A DNA stretch of 64,000 nt from Hymenobacter rubidus (GTDB lineage Bacteria > Bacteroidota > Bacteroidia > Cytophagales > Hymenobacteraceae). This document shows, piece by piece, positions 42,906 through 51,997 of the stretch; position 1 is the first letter of the stretch; each line of letters begins with the position of its first letter. The position numbers and the translations under genes were made by a program. The stretch lies in assembly GCF_016734815.1 (NCBI RefSeq), contig NZ_JAERQF010000025.1, positions 1-64,000 of the forward strand, in the 5' to 3' direction. The notes beneath the pieces were generated by a model. It did not search any database and had not been told where the DNA came from. It saw only the letters and a program-made list of their open reading frames with translations.

Positions 42906-43772
42906 GTGCAAATCCATCCCGCCCCTTATCTCACGCCCGAAGCCCTGACCACCTTTATCCGCACGGCGTTGGCCGAGGATGTGGGCGACGGCGACCATTC
43001 GGCCCTGGCTTCCATTCCGGCCGACGCCCGCAACCGCGCCCACCTGCTGGTGAAGGGCGAAGGCATTCTGGCCGGTATGGCCCTGGCGCCGCTCATTTTC
43101 AAGGAAGTGGACGCCAATTTGAGCATGTCGCCGCTACTGGCCGACGGTACGCCTGTAAAGCACGGCGACATCGCCTTCACCGTGGAAGGCCCGGCCCGCA
43201 GCATTCTGACGGCCGAGCGCCTGGTACTCAACTGCATGCAGCGCATGAGCGGTATTGCCACCTACACGGCGCACCTGAATAACCTGATTGCCGGCACCAG
43301 CGCCAAGCTGCTCGATACCCGCAAAACCACGCCCAACTTTCGCCTCTGCGAGAAGTGGGGCGTGCTCATCGGCGGCGGCGTGAACCACCGCTACGGGCTG
43401 TTCGACATGATTATTCTGAAGGATAACCACGTTGATTATGCCGGCAGCATTGGGGCAGCTATTGCGGCCACGCACGCTTATCTGGAAAAGACTGGCCGGC
43501 AGTTGCCCATTGAGATTGAAACCCGCTCGCTGGACGAAGTGCAGCAGGCGCTGGCAGCCGGCGGCATCGACCGCATCATGCTCGACAACATGAAGCCCGA
43601 CCAGCTACGGGAAGCCGTGGCCCTGGTTGCCGGCCGGTTTCCAACCGAGGCCAGCGGCGGCATCACCGAACAAACCATTGCCGAAGTGGCCCGCACCGGC
43701 GTTGACTACATCTCGGTAGGCGCCCTTACCCATTCTGTTAAAAGCCTCGATTTGAGTTTAAAAGCATATTAA
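42906..43772 (+). CDS. nadC: nicotinate-nucleotide pyrophosphorylase (carboxylating)
   Basis: 288 residues from GTG 42906 (VQIHPAPYLTPE); the longer TTG frame overlaps the promoter. Hallmarks are LAEDVGDGDHSAL, LDTRKTTPNFR, EKWGVLIGGGVNHRYGLFDMIILKDNH, and IEIETRSLDEV. It converts quinolinate and PRPP to nicotinate mononucleotide in NAD synthesis. No nadA or nadB is nearby. Confidence 0.94.
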   Translation: MQIHPAPYLTPEALTTFIRTALAEDVGDGDHSALASIPADARNRAHLLVKGEGILAGMALAPLIFKEVDANLSMSPLLADGTPVKHGDIAFTVEGPARSILTAERLVLNCMQRMSGIATYTAHLNNLIAGTSAKLLDTRKTTPNFRLCEKWGVLIGGGVNHRYGLFDMIILKDNHVDYAGSIGAAIAATHAYLEKTGRQLPIEIETRSLDEVQQALAAGGIDRIMLDNMKPDQLREAVALVAGRFPTEASGGITEQTIAEVARTGVDYISVGALTHSVKSLDLSLKAY

Positions 43773-43884
43773 AAAATGTGGAAATGTGCTGATGTGGAAA
43801 TGTGGTGCATTATAGGCATTTCCACACATTGCAATTGATTCATTTTCACAACTCAACACATCACTACATTTTCACATTATCATC
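43773..43884. repeat. imperfect AT-rich inverted repeat
   Basis: ATGTGGAAATGTG words on the left and CATTTCCACACAT / CATTTTCACA words on the right pair imperfectly across the nadC to 43885 spacer. Confidence 0.55.
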
Positions 43885-44508
43885 GTGAACCAACCTAATC
43901 AACGCGGCAGTGGTGGCGGCTTTCGCCAGGCCCAGCAGGCACCGTCGCTCGCCATTCGGACCAAAAAATCGCAGCTTACGACCGATGCCTACACCCGCAT
44001 GGTGATGGGCGAGGTGTGGAAAAAAGACTGGGTGTATGCCCTGATTCCCTTTGCGCTGGGGTTGCTGCCGGCCATTTTTGTGCATTCGTGGTGGTGGCTG
44101 GTGCTGGCCGTGGTGCTCACCATTCTGTTTGTGCTGTTTCGCTCGGCGCAGGTGACGGGCATCACCCAGATGGAGCAGAGCAAGCCGCTGTTTGAGCGCA
44201 TGAACTTTGAGATGGACAACAAGCAGATTCTACTGCGCGTAGGTCCCGAGAAGGCGATGCAGCTGACTTGGGACATGATTGGCCGGGCCCGCCGCGATGC
44301 CGAGAGCTACCTGCTTTATCTCAAGCCCGGCACTCCGCCCGAAGGCACGGCCGCGTGGCGTGCCTGGATGGCGCGTGCATTTGACGTGCCGGTGTTTCTA
44401 CATTTGCCCTACAAAATTTTCAACGCCGACAACGACCGCAAGCTTTTTGAGGCCATGTTGCGCCGCAAAAACCTTCTGCCCGCCGAAGCCGGGGCCGCCA
44501 CCGTCTAA
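43885..44508 (+). CDS. YcxB-like membrane protein
   Basis: 207 residues from GTG 43885. A soluble N-terminus (about 1-50), two adjacent membrane spans (about 52-70 and 73-90), and a YcxB-like C-terminal domain: RMNFEMDNKQILLRVGPEK, LTWDMIGRARRDAESYLLYL, VFLHLPYKIF. The family has no firm function. It lies 112 bases after nadC, with a repeat in between. Confidence 0.7.
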   Translation: MNQPNQRGSGGGFRQAQQAPSLAIRTKKSQLTTDAYTRMVMGEVWKKDWVYALIPFALGLLPAIFVHSWWWLVLAVVLTILFVLFRSAQVTGITQMEQSKPLFERMNFEMDNKQILLRVGPEKAMQLTWDMIGRARRDAESYLLYLKPGTPPEGTAAWRAWMARAFDVPVFLHLPYKIFNADNDRKLFEAMLRRKNLLPAEAGAATV

Positions 44509-44535
44509 ATTTCAACCTCTGCTAATTTTATTTCG

Positions 44536-44904
44536 ATGAAACTGACCTCCACTCTGTTGCTGGCCGTTGCCACTGCTTCGTTGGCCCTGACCTCCTGCAG
44601 CAGCGAGCCCTCCGACTGGCGCCCCAACGAAAAAGTATCGCTCGACCAGGTAGCGCCCGGCACCCGCGACACCGAGAACTTTGACCGTTCGGTTCCCAAC
44701 GGCTCCATCGAAAACGTCCATTCGCCGCTGATGGAAGCCGCCGAAGCCGAAGCCGCCGGCCACGGTGCCAAGCCCAAGCCGACGGCCGAATCCACCATCT
44801 CGGCCAATGCCGAGGAAGGCATGCGCAAGCGCGGCCAGCTGAATGACGCCGGCAAATCGGTGCTGGACGACACGGCGGCCAACGGCCACCAAATCCAGCG
44901 CTAA
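44536..44904 (+). CDS. small lipoprotein, unknown
   Basis: 122 residues. Lipobox ALTSC near residue 21. The mature part is charged and probably disordered (EAAEAEAAGHGAKPKPTAE). Same strand and 27 bases after the YcxB-like gene, so probably one operon. Not recognised. Confidence 0.65.
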   Translation: MKLTSTLLLAVATASLALTSCSSEPSDWRPNEKVSLDQVAPGTRDTENFDRSVPNGSIENVHSPLMEAAEAEAAGHGAKPKPTAESTISANAEEGMRKRGQLNDAGKSVLDDTAANGHQIQR

Positions 44905-44935
44905 GGCCCGGTTTCTTATTGATTCTCATTTGAGT

Positions 44936-44974
44936 GGCAGCTTTGCCCGCCAACCGGCGGTCGCAAAGCTGCCG
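44936..44974. terminator. hairpin after the 44904 stop
   Basis: GGCAGCTTTGC pairs with GCAAAGCTGCC around an inner GCC/GGC stem. The U-tract is poor, so termination is uncertain. Confidence 0.5.
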
Positions 44975-44990
44975 CTTTGCGTCATTATCA

Positions 44991-45073
44991 GAATGAGGAA
45001 TGAGGAATGAAGAATGAGGAATTCTCGGAGGTCCTCAATTCTTCATTCCTCATTCTTCATTCCTCATTCTTTC
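44991..45073. repeat. inverted repeat of GAATGAGGAATGAAGAATG words
   Basis: Tandem 7-mers on both arms pair across a short centre at 45023-45036. The right arm ends 3 bases before the ZIP ATG. It is the same word family as the 12775-12895 element. Confidence 0.8.
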
Positions 45074-45076
45074 CGT

Positions 45077-45823
45077 ATGGGGTTTGCCATCTTTTTGCTG
45101 CTGCTCACGGTGTTGGGCGCGGGCGCGGCGGCGGCCTGGGTGCCGGTGGCGCGCGGCAACCAATGGCTGAAGCCGCTGCTGGCTTTCAGCGGGGCGTACT
45201 TATTCACGCTGACCATCACCCATATTCTGCCCGAGGCGCTGCAGCTACTGCCCGCGCAGCCCGAACGGGTGGGCTACTGGGTGCTGGCAGGTTTTTTTGG
45301 GCAACTGTTGCTGGAGGTGCTCTCGCAGGGCATCGAGCACGGCCACGTACACCACGAAGCTGCGCACGGGCACGACGGGCCGGGCCAAGTGCCGTTTCTG
45401 CTGCTGGCGGCGCTGGTGGTGCACTCGTTTCTGGAAGGCAGTATTCTGGTGCGCACGCCGGCTGTGGGCGAGATGAGCCAGAATTTTTACGCCATTGTGG
45501 TGGGCGTGGCGCTGCACCACATGCCCGCGGCGTTTGCGCTGGCCACGCTGCTGCGCCTGCGGCTGGGCAGCTTTCGGCGGGTGTGGGCGGGGCTGCTGAT
45601 TTTTGCGCTGGCTTCGCCGGTGGGCATCATCGTCAGCAATTACGTGGTGCTATCGAAGCTGCTTAGCAGCGGATTGTATGCGGCGCTGCTGGGGTTGGTA
45701 GCGGGCAATTTTCTGCATGTTTCCACCACCATTCTTTTCGAAACCAGCCCCGAGCATCGACTCAACTGGCCTAAACTGGCGGCTACGCTGGCTGGGCTGG
45801 CGCTGGCCCTGGCGGTGGCGTAG
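45077..45823 (+). CDS. ZIP family metal transporter
   Basis: 248 residues from ATG 45077; the open frame upstream lies in the repeat. About eight membrane spans. The span-4 motif HSFLEGSIL and span-5 motif HHMPAAFAL carry the paired His/Glu metal ligands; a His-rich loop GHVHHEAAHGHDG (about 95-107) lies between spans 3 and 4, as is typical. It probably moves Zn2+ or another divalent metal into the cytoplasm. Specificity is not predictable. Confidence 0.87.
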   Translation: MGFAIFLLLLTVLGAGAAAAWVPVARGNQWLKPLLAFSGAYLFTLTITHILPEALQLLPAQPERVGYWVLAGFFGQLLLEVLSQGIEHGHVHHEAAHGHDGPGQVPFLLLAALVVHSFLEGSILVRTPAVGEMSQNFYAIVVGVALHHMPAAFALATLLRLRLGSFRRVWAGLLIFALASPVGIIVSNYVVLSKLLSSGLYAALLGLVAGNFLHVSTTILFETSPEHRLNWPKLAATLAGLALALAVA

Positions 45824-45840
45824 TGGTGAGTAAAATGAAC

Positions 45841-45946
45841 GTCATGCTGAGCGCAGCCGAAGCATCTCGCGTGTGGTAGTAACTCAATCGTTGAATCGAA
45901 AGGATTACTCTTGCACGCGAGATGCTTCGGCTGCGCTCAGCATGAC
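45841..45946. repeat. palindrome family I, copy D
   Basis: Arms start GTCATGCTGAGCGCAGCCG; loop AGTAACTCAATCGTTGAATC. Located between the convergent ZIP and cbpM genes. Confidence 0.9.
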
Positions 45947-45973
45947 ATTTCCTTTGGACAAAAGCTCCTTACG

Positions 45974-46300
45974 TTAGCCACAGTCCTCCACGGCTCCGGT
46001 GCCATACAGAAATTCTTCCAACTGCCGGGCACGGGCGGTTTCGTAGGCCAGCGTGGCCTGAAGGCGCACCAGGCGGCGGCGCATGGCCAGAATGATGTCG
46101 AGCGCCTCGGTGGGCAGGCCCAGTTCGTGGTGAAGGCGGGCCAGCCGGGGCAGGTCGTCGGGTTCGTCAACGATGACCGTTTCGGGAACGGGGGCGGCGC
46201 GCAGCAGGCCGGCCTGCAAAAACTCGTGTAGGGCAGCGGGAGCTAGACCATAGCGGGCCGAGCATTCCTGAAAAGTGAGGGTGATGAAGTGCGCTTCCAT
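45974..46300 (-). CDS. cbpM: chaperone modulator CbpM
   Basis: 108 residues. LTFQECSARYGLAPAALHEFLQAGLL and DDLPRLARLHHELGLPTEALDIILAMRRRL fit the MerR-like CbpM fold that binds the J-domain of CbpA. It starts 18 bases after cbpA stops, so they are co-transcribed. It should modulate CbpA activity. Confidence 0.82.
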   Translation of the reverse strand: MEAHFITLTFQECSARYGLAPAALHEFLQAGLLRAAPVPETVIVDEPDDLPRLARLHHELGLPTEALDIILAMRRRLVRLQATLAYETARARQLEEFLYGTGAVEDCG

Positions 46301-46318
46301 AGCAAACGAAACATCGGG

Positions 46319-47260
46319 TTAGGCTTCGGGACGCAGGGCCGCGAGCTGCTGAATCAATCCTTTCTCTTCCTCGGTGAGGTGCTGCGGCAAGGTCAAGTTT
46401 AGGCGCAGGTACAGGTCGCCGAACTGGCCTTCTTTGCGGTACACGGGGAAGCCTTTGCCGCGCAGGCGCAGGCGGGTGCTGTTGGGCGTTTCGGGCTTGA
46501 GCTTGATTTTGACGGGGCCGCTGAGGGTTTCCACGGTCTGCTCGCCGCCCAGCAGGGCTTTGTAGATGCTCACGGGCACGTCCTGGGTCAGGTCGTCGCC
46601 GGTGCGGGCGTAGCGGGCATCGGGCCGGATGCGGAAGGTGATGAGCAGCGAGCCGTTGGGGCCACCGTTGCGGCCGGGGCCGCCCTGGTCGCGCAGCCGG
46701 ATGGTTTGGCCATCGGCCACGCCGGGCTGAATGGTAATGCGCAGGTTTTTGCCGTTCACCGTGATGGTGCGCGGGCCGCCGTGGTAGGCTTCTTCTAGCG
46801 TCAGTTCCAGCTCGGCCTGGTAGTCCTGGCCGGCGCCGGGGCGGGTACCGCCCGGCCGGCCACCGCCGCCCATGCCGCCAAACAACGAGCTGAAGAAGTC
46901 CGAGAAGTCTTCGCCTTCCCCGAATGGGCTGCCCCCGCCGCCAAAACCGCCGCCCCCCTGGGTGTACTGGCTCCAGTCGAAGCCCCCGCCGGGCTGGCCG
47001 CCGCGGCCGCCTCCCCCGCCGGGCTGCTGCTGGTAGCGCTGCCAATCGGCCCCAAACTGGTCGTATTTCTTCCGCTTCTCGGGGTCGCTGAGAACTTCGT
47101 TGGCTTCGTTTATTTCCTTGAATTTCTGCTCCGCGCCCTTGTCGTTGGGGTTCACGTCGGGGTGGTGCTGGCGGGCCAGCTTGCGGTAGGCTTTCTTGAT
47201 TTGCTCGGGCGTGGCCGTTTTTTCCAGGCCCAGCACTTTATAGTAGTCCTTGTATTCCAT
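46319..47260 (-). CDS. cbpA: DnaJ-type co-chaperone CbpA
   Basis: 313 residues from ATG 47260. J-domain at 4-70 with HPD at 33-35 (MEYKDYYKVLGL), then a Gly-rich linker with GGGGG tracts and FSDFFSSLFGG, then two substrate-binding domains ending LPQHLTEEEKGLIQQL. It lacks the DnaJ zinc finger, so it is the type B/CbpA class. It recruits DnaK to clients. It is followed by cbpM. Confidence 0.92.
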   Translation of the reverse strand: MEYKDYYKVLGLEKTATPEQIKKAYRKLARQHHPDVNPNDKGAEQKFKEINEANEVLSDPEKRKKYDQFGADWQRYQQQPGGGGGRGGQPGGGFDWSQYTQGGGGFGGGGSPFGEGEDFSDFFSSLFGGMGGGGRPGGTRPGAGQDYQAELELTLEEAYHGGPRTITVNGKNLRITIQPGVADGQTIRLRDQGGPGRNGGPNGSLLITFRIRPDARYARTGDDLTQDVPVSIYKALLGGEQTVETLSGPVKIKLKPETPNSTRLRLRGKGFPVYRKEGQFGDLYLRLNLTLPQHLTEEEKGLIQQLAALRPEA

Positions 47261-47781
47261 TGGGTGAATGGTGAGGGAGCAGATGCGCAGATGCACACCC
47301 GGTAGCCAATTGCGCTACGAAGATGGGTTCTTTCGCGCTAAAATCTGCGCCGCCTCTTTTCCATGGGCTTATACGCGGCCTATTCGATGCAGTGTTGCAA
47401 AAATCACCCCGTTCCTTGCACGTCCGTCCTATGGCAATAGGGCTTCCCAAACTCATGGCACCAGTGCTGCCTGTGCGGCCCTAGTGCCATACCCAAATGC
47501 TGCGCCGTTTGCCCCGGCTTTAGCGTAGAACAGTCCGCAACTGCCGAAGGGCTGGGTGGCGAAGCAAAGACCCCGCGGAAACAAGATTTACGGCACCATA
47601 ATTGGTTTGCACTATTCAACGAAGTTGGCCGTAGAAAGTCATTTCGCCACTTGCCGCAAATCCAGCCAGCCTTTTGCACTCGTGCATTAACTTTTGATGA
47701 AGCGGACCGTATAAAAGCCGTAACTTGCAGCCTCAAGGCAATTCATCTAATTTTTTTCTTTATTCTATTTTTAATTTTTCC
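47261..47781. other. gene-free interval between cbpA and the DUF6799 gene
   Basis: About 520 bases with no supported gene. An ATGGCACCAG/CTAGTGCCAT hairpin lies at 47455-47492. A TAACTTGC near 47720 may be a -7 element for the next gene. Composition resembles that of the flanks. No RNA gene recognised, although a small RNA cannot be excluded. Confidence 0.45.
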
Positions 47782-48273
47782 ATGAAAATCAATCATCTCC
47801 TCGGTGGCGTACTAGCCATATTCTGTTTTACGAGTGTGGCTGCGCAGGCCCAGACCGCTCGCCCCGGCCACGTAGCCCCCAAGCCGCGGGTTGTGGTTGC
47901 GAAGGCCGATGGCATGAAAGATGGCCTGACCATGCAGAAAGGCCGCGTGATGGTGACCGAAACCGGCATTACCAACCCGCTGGCCGCCGATAAAAAACTG
48001 CTCAACGGCACCACCATCAGTCCCTCCGGCCTGGTGACGGCCCCCGGCGGTACCACGACCCAAATGGCCGAGGGCGACCAGGTGTCGCTGACGGGCAAAA
48101 TCACCACCCGGCAGGCCATCATGGAGGCCGACAGCATTGCCAAGATTCAGGCCTACGACCTCAAATACCCCGGCAAGCGCAAGAAAGCCGAAGCCGAGCG
48201 CGAGCGTCGCGACAAGGCGGAAGCTAAGCTGAAGGAGAAACGCGAAAAAGCATTGGCTAAAAAAGAGAAGTAG
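47782..48273 (+). CDS. secreted DUF6799-type protein
   Basis: 163 residues from ATG 47782. The signal peptide ends AAQAQ. A DUF6799-like segment DGLTMQKGRVMVTETGITNP, LLNGTTISPSGLVTAPGGT and TTQMAEGDQVSLTGK follows. The C-terminal 35 residues are a highly charged Lys/Glu helix. Function unknown. A strong terminator follows. Confidence 0.72.
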   Translation: MKINHLLGGVLAIFCFTSVAAQAQTARPGHVAPKPRVVVAKADGMKDGLTMQKGRVMVTETGITNPLAADKKLLNGTTISPSGLVTAPGGTTTQMAEGDQVSLTGKITTRQAIMEADSIAKIQAYDLKYPGKRKKAEAERERRDKAEAKLKEKREKALAKKEK

Positions 48274-48292
48274 AACCTGCACCAGCCCGTTG

Positions 48293-48328
48293 AGCGCCGC
48301 CGTTTTTCGAAACGGCGGCGCTTTTTTT
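48293..48328 (+). terminator. strong intrinsic terminator
   Basis: AGCGCCGCCGTTT pairs with AAACGGCGGCGCT around TTCG, followed by seven T. Confidence 0.93.
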
Positions 48329-48383
48329 GGTCGGGGAGCCGCTTCGCATCTCCTATCTTTCGGGCCTTTACGTATGCCCGCCC

Positions 48384-49733
48384 ATGCTCTTTTACACTGT
48401 GATGAAGCCGCTGGTGCAGGTGGCCTTGCGGATATTCTTTCGGCGCATGGAGGTGCGGCACCGCGAGCGCCTGAACCTACCCGGCCCCCTGCTCTTTGCC
48501 GGCAACCATCCCAACACCCTCATGGACCCGCTGCTGACGGCCATTGCGTGCCGGCAACCGGTGGCGTTTCTGGCCAAAAGCACATTTTTCATCAATCCGG
48601 TGGTGCGGGCCATTATGCAGTCCGGCAATTCCATTCCCATCTACCGGGCGCAGGATGCGGGCGCGGGTGGCCCGGCCACGCCCGAGCAGCGCGCTGCCCA
48701 GAACGAGGCCACCTTTGGCCGCTGCTACGACTACCTGGGCCGGGGCGGCACCATCATGATATTTCCGGAGGGCACCAGTGTGAGCGAGCGCCGGCTGCGG
48801 CCCCTCAAAACCGGCGCGGCCCGCATTGCGCTGGGCGCCGAGGCCCGGCACGGCTTCAAGCTGGGGCTGCGCGTGGTGCCCATTGCCACCAACTACTTCG
48901 ACCCGGCGCGCTTTCGCTCCGATGTGCTGCTGAACGTGGCGCCGCCCATTGTGGTGGCCGACTACGCCGCCGCCTACGCCCAAGACCCCGACGAGGCCGC
49001 CGACCAACTCACCGATGCCATTCGTGTAGCCCTGGAGCGCCGCCTGGTGGTGAGCAAGGACGCGGCCGACGATGCCTTCGTGCAGCAGATTGAGCGCACC
49101 TTCGGCGACCACCTGAACCCGGACGACGACCCCACCACGCTCTACGACAACTTCCAGCTCAGCCGCACGCTGCTGCAAGCCCTGGCCTGGGCCGAGCAGA
49201 CGTTTCCGGAGCGCCTCACCCTGGCCCGCGCCCAACTCAACACTTACCTCGCCGACCTGCACCGCCACCACCTCACCGACCAGGCCCTCGACGACCAGCA
49301 GCGCGGGTCCGTGGCGGGCCTGCTCAACCTGGTTTTGGGGGTGCCGGTGTGGCTTTATGGCGTGCTGAACAACTATTTGCCCTACATTCTGCCGTCGCTA
49401 ATTGCGAAGCGCGCCACCAAGGAAGTGGAATTCGTGGCCCCTATCATGCTGGTGGTGGGCATGTTGACCTTCCCGCTGGCCTACACCCTGCAAATTGCAG
49501 CCGTCCACCATTTCACCCAGGACTGGCGCTGGACGCTGCTGTATGCGCTCAGCCTGCCCCTCAGCGGCTTCTATGCCCTGAGCTATTGGAACACGCTGGC
49601 GGCCCGGTTGCGGCGGTTGCGGGCGGCCCGGCTGTTTCGGCGCGCCCCGGCCGAGGGCCAGGAGTTGCTTCGGCAGCGGGCCGCGTTGGTGGCGCAATTG
49701 GAGGAGGCGCGAGAGGCGTATTTGGCAAGATAG
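48384..49733 (+). CDS. lysophospholipid/glycerol-phosphate acyltransferase (PlsC-like)
   Basis: 449 residues from ATG 48384. The acyltransferase domain occupies about 30-200, with NHPNTLMD (His42, Asp48, an H-x5-D spacing), IPIYR and FPEGTS at 127-132. Two or more membrane spans follow at about 320-400, and a basic C-terminal coiled region closes it. It probably acylates a lysophospholipid or glycerol phosphate at the inner membrane. It is longer than PlsC (about 240), because of the C-terminal membrane part. Confidence 0.82.
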   Translation: MLFYTVMKPLVQVALRIFFRRMEVRHRERLNLPGPLLFAGNHPNTLMDPLLTAIACRQPVAFLAKSTFFINPVVRAIMQSGNSIPIYRAQDAGAGGPATPEQRAAQNEATFGRCYDYLGRGGTIMIFPEGTSVSERRLRPLKTGAARIALGAEARHGFKLGLRVVPIATNYFDPARFRSDVLLNVAPPIVVADYAAAYAQDPDEAADQLTDAIRVALERRLVVSKDAADDAFVQQIERTFGDHLNPDDDPTTLYDNFQLSRTLLQALAWAEQTFPERLTLARAQLNTYLADLHRHHLTDQALDDQQRGSVAGLLNLVLGVPVWLYGVLNNYLPYILPSLIAKRATKEVEFVAPIMLVVGMLTFPLAYTLQIAAVHHFTQDWRWTLLYALSLPLSGFYALSYWNTLAARLRRLRAARLFRRAPAEGQELLRQRAALVAQLEEAREAYLAR

Positions 49734-49752
49734 AATGGCTGAAAAACAGAAC

Positions 49753-49917
49753 GTCATGCTGCGCGCAGCCGAAGCATCTCTACTGCGCCTCTTGTCATCC
49801 TGAGAGTAGCAAAGGACCTTCTCACGTCGGAACGAATCGACAGAATGCGAGAAGATGCTTCCTTCGTCAGCATGACAAACGGCGCGGGACAGATGCTTCG
49901 ACTCCGCTCAGCATGAC
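49753..49917. repeat. palindrome family I, composite copy E
   Basis: Outer ends are GTCATGCTGCGCGCAGCCG and AGCATGAC; the centre contains fragments of a copy A-like unit (TCATCCTGAGAGTAGCAAAGG). It looks like one copy inserted into or recombined with another. Between convergent genes. Confidence 0.75.
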
Positions 49918-49943
49918 GTTCTTTCTATCACTTCACCCCACCG

Positions 49944-51713
49944 CTAATCCAGCGGCATCTGGCCAAACCACATGGTTTTGCCGGTTTTGTTTTCGCCGAA
50001 ATACACGATGCTGTTTTTGCCGCCCATGGGCAGTTGTGGCATCGAGTTGTTGAGGAAATACTGCTCGTTGCCGAACTTGGAGAAGTTGCTGAGCTTAGCC
50101 GAAGTCAGGTCGATTTTGGCCACGGCCGGGTAGTAGAGCACTTTGGCCGTGCCCGACTCCATCCCGCTGTTTTCGCGCACGCCGCTGATTTCGCCAATCA
50201 TCCAGTACAGGCTGTGGCCGTCCTGGCCGAGGTAGGTGTGCTGCTCGTTGGGGTTCTGCTCGCTGTACTTGTTGTTTTCCTGGCGGCGCACGCCGTACTG
50301 GGCGCGCAGGTGGCCCTGCGGGTCGAAGTGAAACATCATGATGTCCTTGTACTCGCGGTTGTTGGCGGCGGTGCCCATGCTGGTGCCGCCTTTCCCGCTC
50401 ATAATGCCGCCCAGGCCACCCACTAAGCCTCCGCCGCTACTCGTGGTTTTGGGGGCGCCCAGGCCCAGCGCGCCGCGCTCCAGGCCGTAGCTCTGGCCAC
50501 CGATGAGCAGGTCGCCGTTGGGCAGCACCGTGCCATCGGTCACCCGGAAGCGCTTGCCGGTGTATTCGGGGGTGCGCTTTTGGGCGGGCGGGGTTTGCAA
50601 CTTCTGCTCAAACTCGGCCACCGGCGTGTTGGTGATGAAAGCCACCGCCCCGTCCTTGATTTTCAGCAGCTCGAAGTTTTTCGCCTTGAACTTGTCTTCC
50701 AGCGGCCCGCGCACGGCTTCGTTGGCCACCTGCGCCGTGATGTCCTCGTTGAAATATTCGTCCTGCTTGTCGTTGGCCGGGCCGAAGATGGCCACTGTGC
50801 CGTCGCGGAAAGTCGCCATGCCATTCACCAGCCAAATGCTGTTGGGCGAGGCAATGCTGACCCGCTCTTTCTGCTTGGTATCGGCCCCTACGCGCACGTA
50901 GGTGTAGTTGGTGGCCTGCGGGTCGGCCTGCTTTTTCATGCCGGCAATGGCCACCGGCGCAAACACAATGCCCAGGTCATACTCGGGGTCGGCCGAGTCG
51001 TCAGCATCCTCGCCCTGGTCGCCTTTAGGGTCCAGCTTGGTGGCCTGCACCACGTACTGCGGCTTGTCGAACTGCAACGGCGTATCCGACACCAAATCCA
51101 GGTCTTTGTTGAATTTTAGAATGTGGTACTCCTTGTACATGCGCAGCGGGTCGGTGCCTTTGCCCAACTTGTCCTTGCTGGAGGTGATGACTACCACGTT
51201 ACCCGTTTGGTCGTACTCGGCGTGGGCCGAATACTGGTAGAAGGAGCCGTTGTCGCCGCGCGGCTTCACTTTTTCCAGAATTTCAATCTTCTTGTTGTAG
51301 CCTCCCCAAAACCAGTCCCAAGTGTAGTGGGCCTGCTTGCGGCGCAGCACCAGTGTGCCCGTCATGTTGGGCTCTACGGTCACGCCGGGCACGTCGTAGG
51401 TATCGCCTTTGTAGCGTTTCACCTTTTCCACGGGCTCTTCGCTCTCATCCATGCTCTTGAAGTTGAATTGCTTATCGAAATGATAGGTTTCAAACTTCAC
51501 CTTGCGGTTGGTGGCTTTGGTGCAGAAGGTAAGGTCCACCTTATTGGCGGCCTCGTCCACTTTCACCTCGTCCAGAAAGCCGCGCTTGGCTTTGCCCGAT
51601 ACGTCGTGGGTTTTCTCAATGGCCAGCTTTTGGGCCAGCAGCGGGGCGGGAAGCAAGGCAGCGGCTAGCACGGCAGTAGCCGGCAGCCAGCGCCCCAGGG
51701 CGGAATGTGACAT
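49944..51713 (-). CDS. large secreted protein, unknown
   Basis: 589 residues from ATG 51713. The signal peptide ends PAPLLAQ. The mature part is strand-rich with Gly/Ser linkers (SSGGGLVGGLGGIMSGKGG near 455) and repeated tetrad patterns that could form a beta-propeller (DGTVAIFGP, NGDLLIGGQSYG, GHSLYWMIGE). No catalytic motif or T9SS tail. Not recognised. Confidence 0.6.
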   Translation of the reverse strand: MSHSALGRWLPATAVLAAALLPAPLLAQKLAIEKTHDVSGKAKRGFLDEVKVDEAANKVDLTFCTKATNRKVKFETYHFDKQFNFKSMDESEEPVEKVKRYKGDTYDVPGVTVEPNMTGTLVLRRKQAHYTWDWFWGGYNKKIEILEKVKPRGDNGSFYQYSAHAEYDQTGNVVVITSSKDKLGKGTDPLRMYKEYHILKFNKDLDLVSDTPLQFDKPQYVVQATKLDPKGDQGEDADDSADPEYDLGIVFAPVAIAGMKKQADPQATNYTYVRVGADTKQKERVSIASPNSIWLVNGMATFRDGTVAIFGPANDKQDEYFNEDITAQVANEAVRGPLEDKFKAKNFELLKIKDGAVAFITNTPVAEFEQKLQTPPAQKRTPEYTGKRFRVTDGTVLPNGDLLIGGQSYGLERGALGLGAPKTTSSGGGLVGGLGGIMSGKGGTSMGTAANNREYKDIMMFHFDPQGHLRAQYGVRRQENNKYSEQNPNEQHTYLGQDGHSLYWMIGEISGVRENSGMESGTAKVLYYPAVAKIDLTSAKLSNFSKFGNEQYFLNNSMPQLPMGGKNSIVYFGENKTGKTMWFGQMPLD

Positions 51714-51842
51714 GGAATAAACAGAAAAAAGTGGTGGAGAAATTGCCACCGCAGTGGCTTACACAAAGGACTTCCCCCCTTCCACACCCGTCAATCCGTG
51801 CCCGCAGGCATATTTCCGTCCGTACTGGCACGGAGGGGTTTA

Positions 51843-51997
51843 GCAATGAGCAATGAGCAATGAGCAAAAGGAACGTCATGCTGAGCGTAGTCGAAGCATC
51901 TCTACCGCTTCCTTCAACGATTTATTTACTTCCACACGCGAGATGCTTCGACAAGCTCAGCATGACGTTCCTTTTGCTCATTGCTCATTGCTCATTG
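51843..51997. repeat. palindrome family I, copy F, nested in an AGCAATG repeat
   Basis: Family I core 51875-51966 (GTCATGCTGAGCGTAGTCG). Outside it, AGCAATGAGCAATGAGCA and its complement extend the pairing. The right end abuts the stop codon of chrA. Confidence 0.88.

Noticed and set aside
47300..47345. Possible tRNA-like segment (CCGGTAGCCAATTGCGCTAC)
   Set aside because: No acceptor stem, T-loop or D-loop pairing could be found around it.
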